Shown: piece by piece, positions 38,269 to 46,976 of the stretch
How the letters are laid out: every line of letters begins with the position of its first letter
How positions within the stretch are numbered: the stretch's first letter is position 1
Assembly: GCF_016526145.1 (NCBI RefSeq)
Contig: NZ_JADDUE010000006.1
Span: forward strand, 186,001-250,000
Origin: Saccharopolyspora galaxeae
Lineage (GTDB): Bacteria > Actinomycetota > Actinomycetes > Mycobacteriales > Pseudonocardiaceae
Length of the DNA stretch: 64,000 bases
Reading direction: 5' to 3'
The notes under the pieces: generated by a model
Database searches by the model: none
Seen by the model: the letters and a program-made list of their open reading frames with translations, nothing else
Told to the model about the DNA's origin: nothing
Position numbers and translations under genes: made by a program

Positions 38269-39369
38269 GTGCGCGAACACCTCGATTTCAGCCTGTCCCT
38301 GCACCACGGCCTGGCTCCGCCACCGGACCGAGCGTTCTGCTGGTCGCCTTACTCGGTCGCCAGCGCGCTCGGCCTGGTCGCTTCGGCCGCGGGCGGCGAA
38401 ACCCGCGCTGAGGTGCTCACGGCGTTGCGCGCGGGCGATGAGCCGACCGGCCTGCGGCGGCTGCTGTCCGGGGCGGCCGAACTCACCGCCTCCGGCCCCG
38501 GCGAAGATCCGGTGCTGGCGGTCGCGAACACGCTGTGGGCGCACGACGAGCTGCTGGTGCGCGAGTCCTTCCTCGAGACCCTGAAGGAATGGCCGGGCAA
38601 CGCCGTGCGCACCGCGCCGTTCCGCGTCGATCCCGAGCAGGCCCGGCAGCGGATCAACAGCGACGTCGCCGAGACGACGAGGGATCTGATCCCGGAGCTG
38701 CTGGATCCCGGAACCGTCGATGCCGAAACGGTCGCGGCGCTGGTCAACGCGCTGTACTTGAAGGTGGCCTGGCACGAGGCGTTCGACACCCAGGCGACCT
38801 CCGAGCAGCCGTTCCATGCCCCGGCAGGGGACCGCGACGTCCCGACCATGACCGCCACCCGCCGAATGAGGTATGCAGCAGCGGACGGCTGGCAGGCGCT
38901 GACGCTGCCCGCCGCGGGCGATGTCGAGGTCGTGGTCTTGTTGCCGGACGGCGAGCTCGGCCCGGTCGAGCCGCAGCTGACCGCGGACGCGCTCGATTCG
39001 CTCTTGGCCGCGAGCCGGCAACAGCGGGTGGAGCTGCACCTGCCGCGGTTCTCCGTCACCGGCGAGGCCGAGCTCAGCGGCCCGCTGGGTGAGCTGGGGG
39101 TGCGCCGGTTGTTCACGCCGGCCGCCGACTTCACCCCGCTCACCGACGAGCCGCTGAAGGTTTCGACGGTCGTGCACCAGGCGGTCTTGCGCGTCGACGA
39201 AGCGGGCTTCGAGGGCGCGGCGGCGACCGCGGCGATGATGCGGCTGACCGCGATCGTGCGGGAGGAGGACCCGATCCGGGTCCGGGTGGACCGCCCGTTC
39301 CTGTTCCTGGTCCGGCACCGCGAGACCGGCGCGATCTACTTCCTGTCCCGCGTGGTCGACCCGTGCTGA
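38269..39369 (+). CDS. Serpin-family protease inhibitor homologue
   Basis: This 366-residue protein has serpin landmarks: FCWSPYSVASALGLVASAAGGETRAE, VNALYLKVAWHEAFD, and the C-terminal hinge and reactive loop with EAGFEGAAATAAMM, ending in DRPFLFLVRHRETGAIYFLSRVVDP. The Ala-rich hinge suggests an inhibitory serpin, although P14 is Phe instead of Thr/Ser. P1 is near MMRLT and uncertain. No signal peptide is seen, so it may act inside the cell. GTG at 38269 is 8 nt after CGGAG; GTG 38239 lacks a ribosome site. Confidence 0.85.
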   Translation: MREHLDFSLSLHHGLAPPPDRAFCWSPYSVASALGLVASAAGGETRAEVLTALRAGDEPTGLRRLLSGAAELTASGPGEDPVLAVANTLWAHDELLVRESFLETLKEWPGNAVRTAPFRVDPEQARQRINSDVAETTRDLIPELLDPGTVDAETVAALVNALYLKVAWHEAFDTQATSEQPFHAPAGDRDVPTMTATRRMRYAAADGWQALTLPAAGDVEVVVLLPDGELGPVEPQLTADALDSLLAASRQQRVELHLPRFSVTGEAELSGPLGELGVRRLFTPAADFTPLTDEPLKVSTVVHQAVLRVDEAGFEGAAATAAMMRLTAIVREEDPIRVRVDRPFLFLVRHRETGAIYFLSRVVDPC

Positions 39370-39377
39370 AGCGGCGC

Positions 39378-39404
39378 TGTCACGTCCGGCCGGGCTGTCC
39401 CGTC
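39378..39404 (+). promoter_or_regulatory. Candidate ECF41-dependent promoter
   Basis: TGTCACG at 39378-39384 and CGTC at 39401-39404 are separated by exactly 16 bp. The published ECF41 consensus, as I recall it, is TGTCACA-N16-CGTC. It lies 48 bp before the carboxymuconolactone decarboxylase gene, whose convergent neighbour encodes an ECF41 sigma factor. Confidence 0.65.
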
Positions 39405-39452
39405 CCGGTGACGAGTTCCCGCACCGGGCGGGACACCAGCACAGGAGTGCTC

Positions 39453-40019
39453 ATGCCGCGCATCGAACCATTGCCCGCGCAGCGGGCGGGCTGGCTGACC
39501 AAGCTGCTGTACCGGGCCGCGAAGTGGCGGTTCGGCGCCGTGCCGGAGCCGCTTGCGGTCGCCGCGCACCACCCGAAGCTGCTGATGTCCATGGGCTGCG
39601 CCGAGTTCGCCGTGGACCGGACTGCCCGCAGACTCCCCGCGAACCTGCGGGAGCTGGCGACCTACCGCGCCGCGACCCGGATCGGCTGCTCGTGGTGCGT
39701 CGACTTCGGCACGATGGTGCAGCGCAACGAGGGGTTGGACATCGACCGGCTGAAGGAGATCGACGACTACCCGACCTCGCCGAAGTTCACCGCTCGGGAA
39801 CGAACGGTGCTGGCCTACGCGGACGCGATGACCGACCAGCCGATGCGGGTCACCGACGACCAGGTCGCCGAGCTCGACCGGGAGCTCGGGCACGACGGGC
39901 TGGTGGAGCTGACCTACATGATCGCGTTGGAGAACGAGCGCAGCCGGTTCAACCACGCCCTCGGCCTCACCGCGCAGGGATTCACCTCCGGCGAGGCGTG
40001 CCGCGTTCCGGTTCCGTGA
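39453..40019 (+). CDS. Carboxymuconolactone decarboxylase-family (AhpD-like) protein
   Basis: This 188-residue CMD-fold protein has the AhpD-type active site CSWCVDFG (CxxC plus nearby acidic residue) and the helix VELTYMIALENERSRFNHALGL. Such proteins act in peroxide reduction or as thiol oxidoreductases. They are the commonest partners of ECF41 sigma factors. The start is ATG at 39453 after ACAGGAG. Its 3' end overlaps the sigma gene by 38 bp. Confidence 0.88.
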   Translation: MPRIEPLPAQRAGWLTKLLYRAAKWRFGAVPEPLAVAAHHPKLLMSMGCAEFAVDRTARRLPANLRELATYRAATRIGCSWCVDFGTMVQRNEGLDIDRLKEIDDYPTSPKFTARERTVLAYADAMTDQPMRVTDDQVAELDRELGHDGLVELTYMIALENERSRFNHALGLTAQGFTSGEACRVPVP

Positions 40020-40905
40020 GCGAGAAGTCGACCCGGCCGAGCTTCTCCGGGTTGACCACGTCGTAGATCTCCGCGATGAGTCCGTCCCGCCAGGCGAAAC
40101 CGACCACGCGGGGCGCGACGCGGCGAGTACCGGTGCCTTCCGGCTCGCCGGGAGTGATCAGCCCGCGCTCGCCGTTGACCAGCACCGGCCGAGCGCTCGA
40201 CCACAGCCGGTCGCCGTACTTCGCGGCCAGGCCGAGCGCGAAGCGGGCGATCTTCTCCCCGCCGAGCACGGGCCGCCGCGCGGTCGGTGCTTTGCCGTCG
40301 CTGTCGCCGAACAAGGTGGCACGCGGATGCAGCAGCCTGGTGAGTTCGTCGAGATCGCCGCCGGCCACGGCGGCGAGGAAGCGTTCCAGCATCTCCTGTT
40401 GCTGCGGTGCCGGTACTCGCGGCGGTGCCTCGGCCATCGCGCGCCGCGCGCGGGAGGCGTGCTGGCGCGCGGTCGGGACCGGGCAGTCCAGCAGCTCGGC
40501 GATCTCGGCGAACGGCACGTCGAACCCGTCGTGCAGCACGAACGCCACGCGCTGGTCGGGGCTGAGCTCGTGCAGCACCCGCAGCGCCGCCATCCGCAGC
40601 TCGTCCCGATCGACCACGAGCTCCAGCGGATCTCGGGCGTCCACGTCCGTGACCACCGGCTCCGGCAGCCATGGCCCGGCGTAGCGTTCCCGCCGCGCGC
40701 TCGCCGAGCGGACCCGGTCCAGGCAGATCCGACCGACCACCGTGCTCAGCCACGGGCCGAGATCGCGGATCTCGGAGCGTTCGGCGTCCAGCCGCAGCCA
40801 CGCCTCCTGCACCGCGTCCTCGGCGTCGGCGAGCCGCCCGGTCAGCCGGTAGGCGAGCGCGGTCAGCCGGGGACGGTGCTGCTCGAACTCGGCGGCGGTG
40901 GTCAT
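39982..40905 (-). CDS. ECF41-type RNA polymerase sigma factor with SnoaL-like C-terminal domain
   Basis: This 307-residue protein has sigma-2 (about 5-75; ALAYRLTGRLADAEDAVQEAWLR) and sigma-4 (about 110-160; LSPDQRVAFVLHDGFDVPFAEIAELL). A 130-residue C-terminal SnoaL-like domain (FLAAVAGGDLDELTRLLHP onward) in ECF41 factors replaces an anti-sigma factor and controls activity. The start is ATG at 40905. It is paired with the convergent CMD gene, which carries a matching promoter. Confidence 0.88.
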   Translation of the reverse strand: MTTAAEFEQHRPRLTALAYRLTGRLADAEDAVQEAWLRLDAERSEIRDLGPWLSTVVGRICLDRVRSASARRERYAGPWLPEPVVTDVDARDPLELVVDRDELRMAALRVLHELSPDQRVAFVLHDGFDVPFAEIAELLDCPVPTARQHASRARRAMAEAPPRVPAPQQQEMLERFLAAVAGGDLDELTRLLHPRATLFGDSDGKAPTARRPVLGGEKIARFALGLAAKYGDRLWSSARPVLVNGERGLITPGEPEGTGTRRVAPRVVGFAWRDGLIAEIYDVVNPEKLGRVDFSLTEPERGTPRRR

Positions 40906-40959
40906 GCGAGCGATTGTGCCGCTCGTCGGCGTTTCGTTCGCGGCGCCTAGACTGGACGC

Positions 40960-42852
40960 GTGGCTGGAAGGATCCGGGAAAGCGACGTCGCCGAGGTACG
41001 TGATCGCAACCGGATCGACGACGTCGTCGGTGACTACGTGGCACTGCGCAACGCAGGTGGCGGCGCGTTGAAGGGCCTGTGCCCGTTCCACGACGAGAAG
41101 ACCCCGTCGTTCAACGTGCGCCCGAGCCACGGCACCTTCCACTGCTTCGGTTGCGGTGAAGGCGGGGACGCCATCGCGTTCCTGATGAAGTCCGAGCACC
41201 TCGGCTTCGTCGAGTCGGTCGAGCGGCTGGCCGACCGGGCCGGTGTGGAGCTGCACTACGAAGGCGGCACTCCCGGCGAGAAGCGCGACCGCGGCACGCG
41301 GGCGCGGATGGTGGAGGCGCACCGGCTGGCCGCAGAGTTCTACGCCGAACAGCTGCGCTCCCCGGACGCGCTGGCCGCACGGAACTACCTGGCCGAGCGC
41401 GGGTTCGACGAGGCGGCGGCGACCAAGTTCGGCTGCGGTTTCGCCCCGGCGGGCTGGGACAAGCTCACCAAGCACCTCATCGGCAAGGGGTTCCAGCTCG
41501 ACGAGCTCTACAAGTGCGGGCTGGCCAAGGAGGGCAGGCGCGGGCCGCTGGACCGGTTCCACCGCCGCCTGCTGTGGCCGCTGAAGGACCTGGCCGGGGA
41601 CGTGGTCGGGTTCGGCGCCCGGCGCATCTTCGACGACGACCCGATCGAGGCCAAGTACGTCAACACCTCGGCGACGCCGATCTTCAACAAGTCGCAGGTG
41701 CTGTTCGGCATCGAGCACGCCAAGCGGGAGATCGCCAAGCGGCACCAGGCGGTCGTGGTGGAGGGCTACACCGACGTGATGGCGATGCACCTGGCCGGGG
41801 TGCCGACCGCGATCGCCTCCTGCGGAACGGCTTTCGGCGACGATCACATCGCGGTGCTGCGGCGGCTGATGATGGACGACAACGCTTTCCGCGGTGAGGT
41901 CATCTTCACCTTCGACGGCGACGAGGCCGGGCAGAAGGCGGCGCTGAAGGCGTTCGACGGTGAGCAGCAGTTCGCCACCCAGACCTATGTGGCGATCACC
42001 CCGGATGGCCAGGACCCGTGCGAACTCCGGCAGCACAGCGGCGACACCGCGGTGCGGGACCTGGTGGCGCGCCGGAAACCGCTGTTCGAGTTCGCCATCC
42101 GCAGCCTGCTGGGCGAGTACGACCTGGATTCGGTCGACGGCCGGGTGGAAGCGCTGAAGCGAACGGTCCCGCTGGTCGCGCAGATCAAGGACGTGGAGCG
42201 CCGTGACGGCTACGCGGTCCAGTTGGCCGGCTGGACCGGCTGGAACGACGAGAACCAGGTCGTGCGTCGCGTCCGGGAGTCGGCAGGTGCGCCGGTCAAG
42301 AAGCCGCGCCGCCGGTCCCCGCGCAATCCGGACCAGGATTCGCTGGGCATGGACGTGGAACTGCCGCAACGTCCGAGCCGGGACGACCCGCGTTGGTGCC
42401 AGCGGGAGACCTTGAAGCTGGCGCTGCAGGTGCCGGCGCTGGCCGGGCCGGTTTACGACTCGCTGCCGGGAGAGGCGTTCACCGAGGACGCCTACGGCAA
42501 GCTGCACCAGGCGATTGTGGCCGCGGGCGGCACGATGTCCGGGCTATCCGGTGCTTTGCTGGTCGACGCGGTCGGCAAGGAGTGCTCGGACGAGGTGACC
42601 CGGCGGCTGCTGACGACCTTGGCGGTGGAGACCCCGGACACCAAGTCCGAGGAGGACCCGCGGTACGCGACGGCGGTGATCGCCCGCCTGCAGGAGATCA
42701 TGGTCGGCAGGCAGATCGCGGACATCAAGTCGCGGGTGCAGCGCACTTCGCCCACCGAGAACCCGGACGAGTACAACTCGCTGTTCGGCGACATGCTGGC
42801 GCTGGAGCAATACCGGCAGTCGTTGCTGAAGCAGGCGATGGGTGCGTTGTGA
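40960..42852 (+). CDS. dnaG: DNA primase
   Basis: This 630-residue protein has the CHC2 zinc motif (CPFHDEKTPSF, CFGCGEGGD) at the N-terminus. The TOPRIM domain has EGYTDVMAMH and TFDGDEAGQ, and a C-terminal helicase-binding region follows. It synthesises replication primers. The start is GTG at 40960. It diverges from the sigma-factor gene. Confidence 0.96.
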   Translation: MAGRIRESDVAEVRDRNRIDDVVGDYVALRNAGGGALKGLCPFHDEKTPSFNVRPSHGTFHCFGCGEGGDAIAFLMKSEHLGFVESVERLADRAGVELHYEGGTPGEKRDRGTRARMVEAHRLAAEFYAEQLRSPDALAARNYLAERGFDEAAATKFGCGFAPAGWDKLTKHLIGKGFQLDELYKCGLAKEGRRGPLDRFHRRLLWPLKDLAGDVVGFGARRIFDDDPIEAKYVNTSATPIFNKSQVLFGIEHAKREIAKRHQAVVVEGYTDVMAMHLAGVPTAIASCGTAFGDDHIAVLRRLMMDDNAFRGEVIFTFDGDEAGQKAALKAFDGEQQFATQTYVAITPDGQDPCELRQHSGDTAVRDLVARRKPLFEFAIRSLLGEYDLDSVDGRVEALKRTVPLVAQIKDVERRDGYAVQLAGWTGWNDENQVVRRVRESAGAPVKKPRRRSPRNPDQDSLGMDVELPQRPSRDDPRWCQRETLKLALQVPALAGPVYDSLPGEAFTEDAYGKLHQAIVAAGGTMSGLSGALLVDAVGKECSDEVTRRLLTTLAVETPDTKSEEDPRYATAVIARLQEIMVGRQIADIKSRVQRTSPTENPDEYNSLFGDMLALEQYRQSLLKQAMGAL

Positions 42853-43379
42853 TCTCCTGGCTTCGCCGGTTCGCCGCCCGCCTGTCGGGAACGGCCGAGG
42901 TGCCCGCGGACTTCGCGGGCCGGCTCACCGAGGACGAGGTGGTGCTGGCCGTGGCGCACGCGCCGGAAGGGCCGCTGGTGGCCACGCACCTGGGGCTGTG
43001 GTTGCCGGAGGGCCGTCGCGTGGGTTGGCACCTGCTGAGCAAGGCGACGTGGAACGAAGGCGCACTCGCGCTGGTCGAAGCCGAGGAGTCCGGTGCCGCG
43101 GGCGCGGCCGTGCTGCTGCGCGATCTGCCGCCGCGACGGTTGCGCCTCACCGCCGCCGGCCGGTTGCCGGAGGTCGTGCACTCGCGCATCACCGGTTCCA
43201 TCCGCAACACCCAGCACCGCGACCTGCCGGTCGGCGGCGCGCGCTTCGTGCAGCGCAAAGTGCCGGGCCGGGACGGCGTCGTGCTGCAGGTCCGCGCCGA
43301 TCCGGGCACCGACGAGCAGCAGCTGGCACCGCTCGCGGCCGAGGTCGCGGAGCGGTTGCGCGGCGGTGGACGCAGCTAG
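42849..43379 (+). CDS. Conserved hypothetical protein coupled to dnaG
   Basis: This 176-residue protein has a mixed alpha/beta pattern and no signal peptide or membrane helix. Features include DEVVLAVAHAPEGPLVATHLGLWLPEG and a basic HSRITGSIRNTQHRDL segment. GTG at 42849 overlaps the dnaG stop (GTGA). I do not recognise a domain; position is the only clue. Confidence 0.75.
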   Translation: MISWLRRFAARLSGTAEVPADFAGRLTEDEVVLAVAHAPEGPLVATHLGLWLPEGRRVGWHLLSKATWNEGALALVEAEESGAAGAAVLLRDLPPRRLRLTAAGRLPEVVHSRITGSIRNTQHRDLPVGGARFVQRKVPGRDGVVLQVRADPGTDEQQLAPLAAEVAERLRGGGRS

Positions 43380-43395
43380 CAGTACGGCCGTACTG
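43380..43395. promoter_or_regulatory. 16-bp perfect palindrome at the tam start codon
   Basis: CAGTACGGCCGTACTG is a perfect 16-bp palindrome filling the gap between the upstream stop (TAG, 43377-43379) and the GTG start at 43395. With no loop it cannot form a normal terminator, so a dimeric repressor site is more likely. Confidence 0.5.
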
Positions 43396-44156
43396 TGAAT
43401 GTCGTGTGGGATCCCGCCAAGTACCTGTCGTTCCGAGCGCACCGTGACCGCCCGGCGCACGACCTGCTCGCCCGCGTTCCGGAACGCAGCGCGCGCCGAG
43501 TGGTCGACCTCGGCTGCGGTGCCGGGAACTTGACCTCGCTGCTCACCGCTCGCTGGCCGGACGCTGCCGTGGAGGCGACCGACTCGTCCCCGGAGATGGT
43601 CGAGGCTGCCCGTGCGCGCGGCGTCGACGCGCAGGTGGAGGACGTGCGGGACTGGAAGCCGAGCCCGGACACCGACGTCGTGCTGTGCAACGCGGTGTTG
43701 CAGTGGGTGCCGGAGCATCCCGAGCTGCTGCGGAGCTGGCTGCCCGAGCTGCCGCAGGGCGCGAGCTTCGCGTTCCAGGTCCCCGGCAACTTCGACTCCC
43801 CGTCCTACGCGGCGATCCGCGAGCTGGTCGCGCAGCCGCAGTGGGCCGCCGAAGGACTGCTGCGCGCCGACTCGGTGCTGGGTCCGCAGGGCTACGCCGA
43901 GCTGATCGCCGATCTCGGACTGGGCGTGGACGCCTGGGAGACGACCTACGCGCAGCGCCTCGAGGGCCCGGACCCGGTGCTGGAGTGGCTCAGCGGCACG
44001 GCCCTGCGTCCCGTGCGGGCGAGCCTCGACGAGCAGGGATGGGCGGAGTTCCGCGCCGAACTCGGCGCACGCCTGCGAGCCGCCTACCCGCGGCGCTCGG
44101 ATGGCACGACGTGGTTCCCGTTCCGCCGCGTGTTCGCCGTCGCGCATCGCCTGTGA
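43395..44156 (+). CDS. tam: Trans-aconitate 2-methyltransferase-like SAM enzyme
   Basis: This 253-residue class I methyltransferase has RRVVDLGCGAGNLTSLL (SAM motif I), VEATDSSPEMVEAAR and DVVLCNAVLQWVPEH. The overall layout and length match Tam, which methylates trans-aconitate. The start is GTG at 43395, within a palindrome. A terminator-like hairpin follows. Confidence 0.85.
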   Translation: MNVVWDPAKYLSFRAHRDRPAHDLLARVPERSARRVVDLGCGAGNLTSLLTARWPDAAVEATDSSPEMVEAARARGVDAQVEDVRDWKPSPDTDVVLCNAVLQWVPEHPELLRSWLPELPQGASFAFQVPGNFDSPSYAAIRELVAQPQWAAEGLLRADSVLGPQGYAELIADLGLGVDAWETTYAQRLEGPDPVLEWLSGTALRPVRASLDEQGWAEFRAELGARLRAAYPRRSDGTTWFPFRRVFAVAHRL

Positions 44157-44170
44157 CCTGAGCGGATGCC

Positions 44171-44201
44171 GGTGGGGAGGGGGGTGTGAGACCTCCCCGC
44201 C
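44171..44201 (+). terminator. Hairpin between tam and tRNA-Asn
   Basis: GGTGGGGAGG (44171-44180) pairs with CCTCCCCGCC (44192-44201) with one G-T wobble and an 11-nt loop, 15 bp after the tam stop. Confidence 0.55.
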
Positions 44202-44256
44202 GGATGCGCTAAAGTAGACGACGTCAGCGCAACGGGGCTGGCGCCCAAATAGATAT

Positions 44257-44328
<72 letters not shown>

Positions 44329-44339
44329 CACAGCGCAAA

Positions 44340-44365
44340 GGGGCACCGTTCCGGTGCCCCTTTTT
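44340..44365 (+). terminator. Intrinsic terminator of tRNA-Asn
   Basis: GGGGCACCG and CGGTGCCCC form a 9-bp stem with a 3-nt loop, followed directly by TTTTT. This is the clearest Rho-independent terminator in the window. Confidence 0.9.
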
Positions 44366-44669
44366 GCAGATCCGCAAACCTCGTTCCACCTCTTCGGGCG
44401 AACAGGTGTCGAGGCGATCAGAGTCGGGTAACGATCCTGGTCGGCCGCGCGATCTGATTCGTGCAGCGACGCGACGTCCCGCGCTGTACGAAGGCTTCCG
44501 TGCAGGTCACGGCCGGTTTCCGTGATCATGATCGGGCGGCCGACCGGCCTCGGCCGGTGAGCCGGATCGATTCACGGTGCGTTAGAACCAACGAGACTCC
44601 CATTGCCCTACGTCCTCGGGGCAGTGGTGCACGCAAACGGGGACGAAAACCAGGACGGGGGAAGTCAGG
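44366..44669. other. Intergenic, nothing recognised
   Basis: These 304 bp between the tRNA-Asn terminator and the 66-residue membrane protein show no coding or RNA signature. The promoter of the small gene is presumably at the right end. Confidence 0.5.
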
Positions 44670-44870
44670 ATGTCTGCTCCAGGGATCGGCAAGGACCACT
44701 TCGCGCTGCCCGACATGGCCACGCTGAACCAGCTGCCGAAGCCGGTCAAAGCACTGGTCTATCTGGTCATGCTCTCGGTGCTGACCGTGGCCGCGGTCAG
44801 CGCGCTGCTCGCAGCGATCGTGATCATCGGACAGCTGACCGGCGCTTTCGACGTCACCGCCTTCATGTGA
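44670..44870 (+). CDS. Small single-pass membrane protein
   Basis: This 66-residue protein has one hydrophobic helix of about 27 residues (LVYLVMLSVLTVAAVSALLA is its first part). A 28-residue polar N-terminus and short C-terminus flank it. ATG at 44670 follows GGGGGAAGTCAGG. A strong hairpin follows the stop. Family and role unknown. Confidence 0.65.
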   Translation: MSAPGIGKDHFALPDMATLNQLPKPVKALVYLVMLSVLTVAAVSALLAAIVIIGQLTGAFDVTAFM

Positions 44871-44884
44871 CAACGCCGCGAACC

Positions 44885-44912
44885 GGGCCGGCACCCCGCG
44901 GGGTGCCGGCCC
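44885..44912 (+). terminator. 13-bp perfect hairpin after the small membrane gene
   Basis: GGGCCGGCACCCC and GGGGTGCCGGCCC pair perfectly around a 2-nt spacer, 14 bp after the stop, followed by TTACT. Confidence 0.75.
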
Positions 44913-45023
44913 TTACTGCGTCCGGCCCCCGACCGTTTCGCCCGGTCGTGCAAGCAACCCGCTGCGCCACCCACCGCCACCCCTCGCTACGATCACGCTG
45001 GGGAGCGTTTCATCACGCCATCG

Positions 45024-45097
45024 GGGGCAGTAGCTCAGCAGGTTAGAGCAGCGGACTCATAATCCGTCAGCCGTGGGTTCAAGTCCCACCTGCCCCA
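45024..45097 (+). tRNA. tRNA with CAT anticodon (elongator Met, or Ile2)
   Basis: The 74-nt cloverleaf has acceptor stem GGGGCAG/CTGCCCC with discriminator A. The anticodon loop CTCATAA is closed by GGA/TCC, and the T arm GGTTCAAGTCC is present. The G1-C72 pair rules out the initiator. Met and lysidine-modified Ile2 cannot be separated by eye. Its 3' 42 bases, plus 4 bp, form the attachment core of the integrated element, and the gene remains intact at the left end. Confidence 0.9.
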
Positions 45098-45101
45098 CCG
45101 C
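45056..45101 (+). repeat. attL core, 46 bp, within the tRNA 3' end
   Basis: This is identical to 62307-62352. It starts in the anticodon loop (CTCATAATCC...) and runs to 4 bases past the tRNA. Tyrosine integrases of this class commonly cross over within the anticodon stem-loop of the target tRNA. Confidence 0.9.
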
Positions 45102-45145
45102 CTGACCAGCATCAACGCTGAAACCAAGATCTAATCGCTGCGTTT

Positions 45146-45166
45146 GGGTGCGAGACTGGGTGCGAG
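45146..45166 (+). repeat. Arm-type direct repeat pair, left end
   Basis: GGGTGCGAG occurs at 45146-45154 and 45158-45166, a 12-bp period, between attL and the integrase gene. The same pair with the same period occurs near the right end, consistent with integrase arm-binding sites. Confidence 0.65.
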
Positions 45167-45180
45167 TAGCTTCCAGAGGC

Positions 45181-46437
45181 ATGGGCAGTGCGAGCAGCGA
45201 CGGACGCCAGCGCGGCCGGATCGAGGAGCACGGCAGGACACTGCGCGTGATCGTCTACGCCGGTCGCGATCCGGTTACCGGCAAACGGATGTACCTGCGC
45301 GAATCGGTGCGCGGAACCGACAAGAACGCCCGGAAGCGTGCCGAGCGTGCTCTGAACAAGTTGCTCTCCCAGATCGATGGGCAACGCTCCGCACCGTCGT
45401 CCGCGACGCTCTCCTACGCGCTCGGCGAGTGGCTGCGGACGAACGAGATCGAGCAGAGCACGCGCGAGACTTACGAGGGCTACATCTCCCGCGTCATCCG
45501 CCCAGCGCTGGGGGAGACGGCCGTCAACAAGATCACCGCGCGGACCCTGGAGAAGTTCTACTCGGATCTTCGGCGCTGCCGCGCTCGGTGCGACGGCAAG
45601 CCGTTCATCGAGCGCCACGCGAAAGACGGCGATCACGACTGCGTGGCTGCGAAGTGCAAGCCCCACGTCTGCAAGCCGATGGCGGCCTCTACCGTCCGGC
45701 AGATCCACTTCATCCTGAGCGGCACGCTCGACGCCGCGGAGCGCTGGGACTGGATCAGTACTAACCCCGCCCGCGTGGTGCGCAAGCCGAAGCAGAAGCC
45801 GCCGGAGCCGGACCCGCCGACTCCTGACGAAGCCGCGCGCCTATCGGAGACGGCGTTCCGGCTGGACGAAGACTGGGGCACGCTCGTGTGGCTAGCGATG
45901 ACCACCGGAATGCGCCGCGGCGAGCTGGTCGCACTGCGCTTCTCACGGCTGGATCTGGAGAACGGCGTGATCGACCTGCGCCGGAACTGGGTCGGCGGCC
46001 AGGAGAAGGACACGAAGACCCACCAGAACCGCCGCATCGCCCTCGACACCGAGACGATCGTTCTCCTCACCGAGCACAAGCGCCGCGTCCAGGAGCGCAC
46101 CGAAGCACTCGGGATCGAGTTCACCGACGACCTGTTCGTCTTCACCGGCGCCAAGAGCCCAGACCACAGCCACCCGTACCCGCCGGACGCCCTCAGCTCC
46201 CGCTACACGAACATGGCGAAGCGCCTCGGCATCCGAACCCACCTCCACGCCCTACGGCACTACTCCGCGACCGAACTCCTCACCGCCGGAGTAGATCTCC
46301 CGACTGTCTCCGGCCGCCTCGGCCACGGCGGCGGAGGTGCGACCACGCTTCGCGTGTACGCGGCGTGGGTCGCGGCATCCGACCGCAAAGCCGCCGAAAT
46401 CCTTGGGTCCCGGATGCCTAAACGGCGTGACAAGTGA
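45181..46437 (+). CDS. Tyrosine site-specific integrase
   Basis: In this 418-residue protein the N-terminal arm-binding and SAM-like core-binding parts (about 1-185) precede the catalytic domain. Catalytic residues are Arg in TGMRRGELVALR, Lys in KTHQNRR, HALRHYSATELL (HxxR), GRLGHGGGG (His) and VYAAW (Tyr). An unusual cysteine/histidine cluster (CRARC...HDC...CKPHVC, about 138-172) may bind zinc. The start is ATG at 45181. The gene lies 79 bp inside attL. Confidence 0.93.
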   Translation: MGSASSDGRQRGRIEEHGRTLRVIVYAGRDPVTGKRMYLRESVRGTDKNARKRAERALNKLLSQIDGQRSAPSSATLSYALGEWLRTNEIEQSTRETYEGYISRVIRPALGETAVNKITARTLEKFYSDLRRCRARCDGKPFIERHAKDGDHDCVAAKCKPHVCKPMAASTVRQIHFILSGTLDAAERWDWISTNPARVVRKPKQKPPEPDPPTPDEAARLSETAFRLDEDWGTLVWLAMTTGMRRGELVALRFSRLDLENGVIDLRRNWVGGQEKDTKTHQNRRIALDTETIVLLTEHKRRVQERTEALGIEFTDDLFVFTGAKSPDHSHPYPPDALSSRYTNMAKRLGIRTHLHALRHYSATELLTAGVDLPTVSGRLGHGGGGATTLRVYAAWVAASDRKAAEILGSRMPKRRDK

Positions 46438-46580
46438 CTAGCTGATTTCAGCGCTCAAGTGCGATGAAATCACCCGCTTTGTGACTCTTCCGTTTTTTCG
46501 GTACTACGAGGCCGTCGAATAAGGCACGATTCCTCCCGCAGACACCAAGCCTCCCACTGTGAGGAAGGCAGAGGATCAGA

Positions 46581-46970
46581 GTGCGCAGCGACGACATATT
46601 CGGCGAGCCCTCCGGGCAGGCGGCGCCGCCCGTACTTGGCGCGGCCGACGCCGAAGATGAGACAAATTTGGACGAGTTGTCGGATTCGTCCGTTTTTGTG
46701 CCCGCTCACCCCGGGATGGACAACGGGGAAGACACCATCCGCTTCGAAATGCGCCACATGGGTGACGGACGGGCCGCTGTGCTGGCATTTTCGAGCGCTG
46801 AACGTCTTGTCGGCGAACTCGGTAATGCTCAGCCCTGGATTTCGATGAGGCTGGATCGACTGCGAACTCTTTCCAGCATGATGGGCGTCGAAACGGTTTG
46901 CGTGAACCCGGTGGTCGCCCCGGACAGCGGCAGGTGGACCGAAGAAGATTTGCGATCATTCTCGGAGTGA
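46581..46970 (+). CDS. SAV_915/SseB-like protein
   Basis: This 129-residue protein has the pattern VFVPAHPG...FEMRHMGDGRAAVLAFSSAERL...QPWISMRLDRLRTL, which recalls the SAV_915/SseB-like family found near WXG100 genes in actinobacteria. It is cytosolic, with no signal peptide. GTG at 46581 follows GAGGATC. It leads a run of four genes ending with a membrane protein. A chaperone or accessory role for the exported proteins is inferred. Confidence 0.65.
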   Translation: MRSDDIFGEPSGQAAPPVLGAADAEDETNLDELSDSSVFVPAHPGMDNGEDTIRFEMRHMGDGRAAVLAFSSAERLVGELGNAQPWISMRLDRLRTLSSMMGVETVCVNPVVAPDSGRWTEEDLRSFSE

Positions 46971-46976
46971 TGGACT

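Noticed and set aside
36385-39318. Long minus-strand open frame opposite dgt and the serpin gene
   Set aside because: It reads antisense across two well-supported genes and has no recognisable domain.
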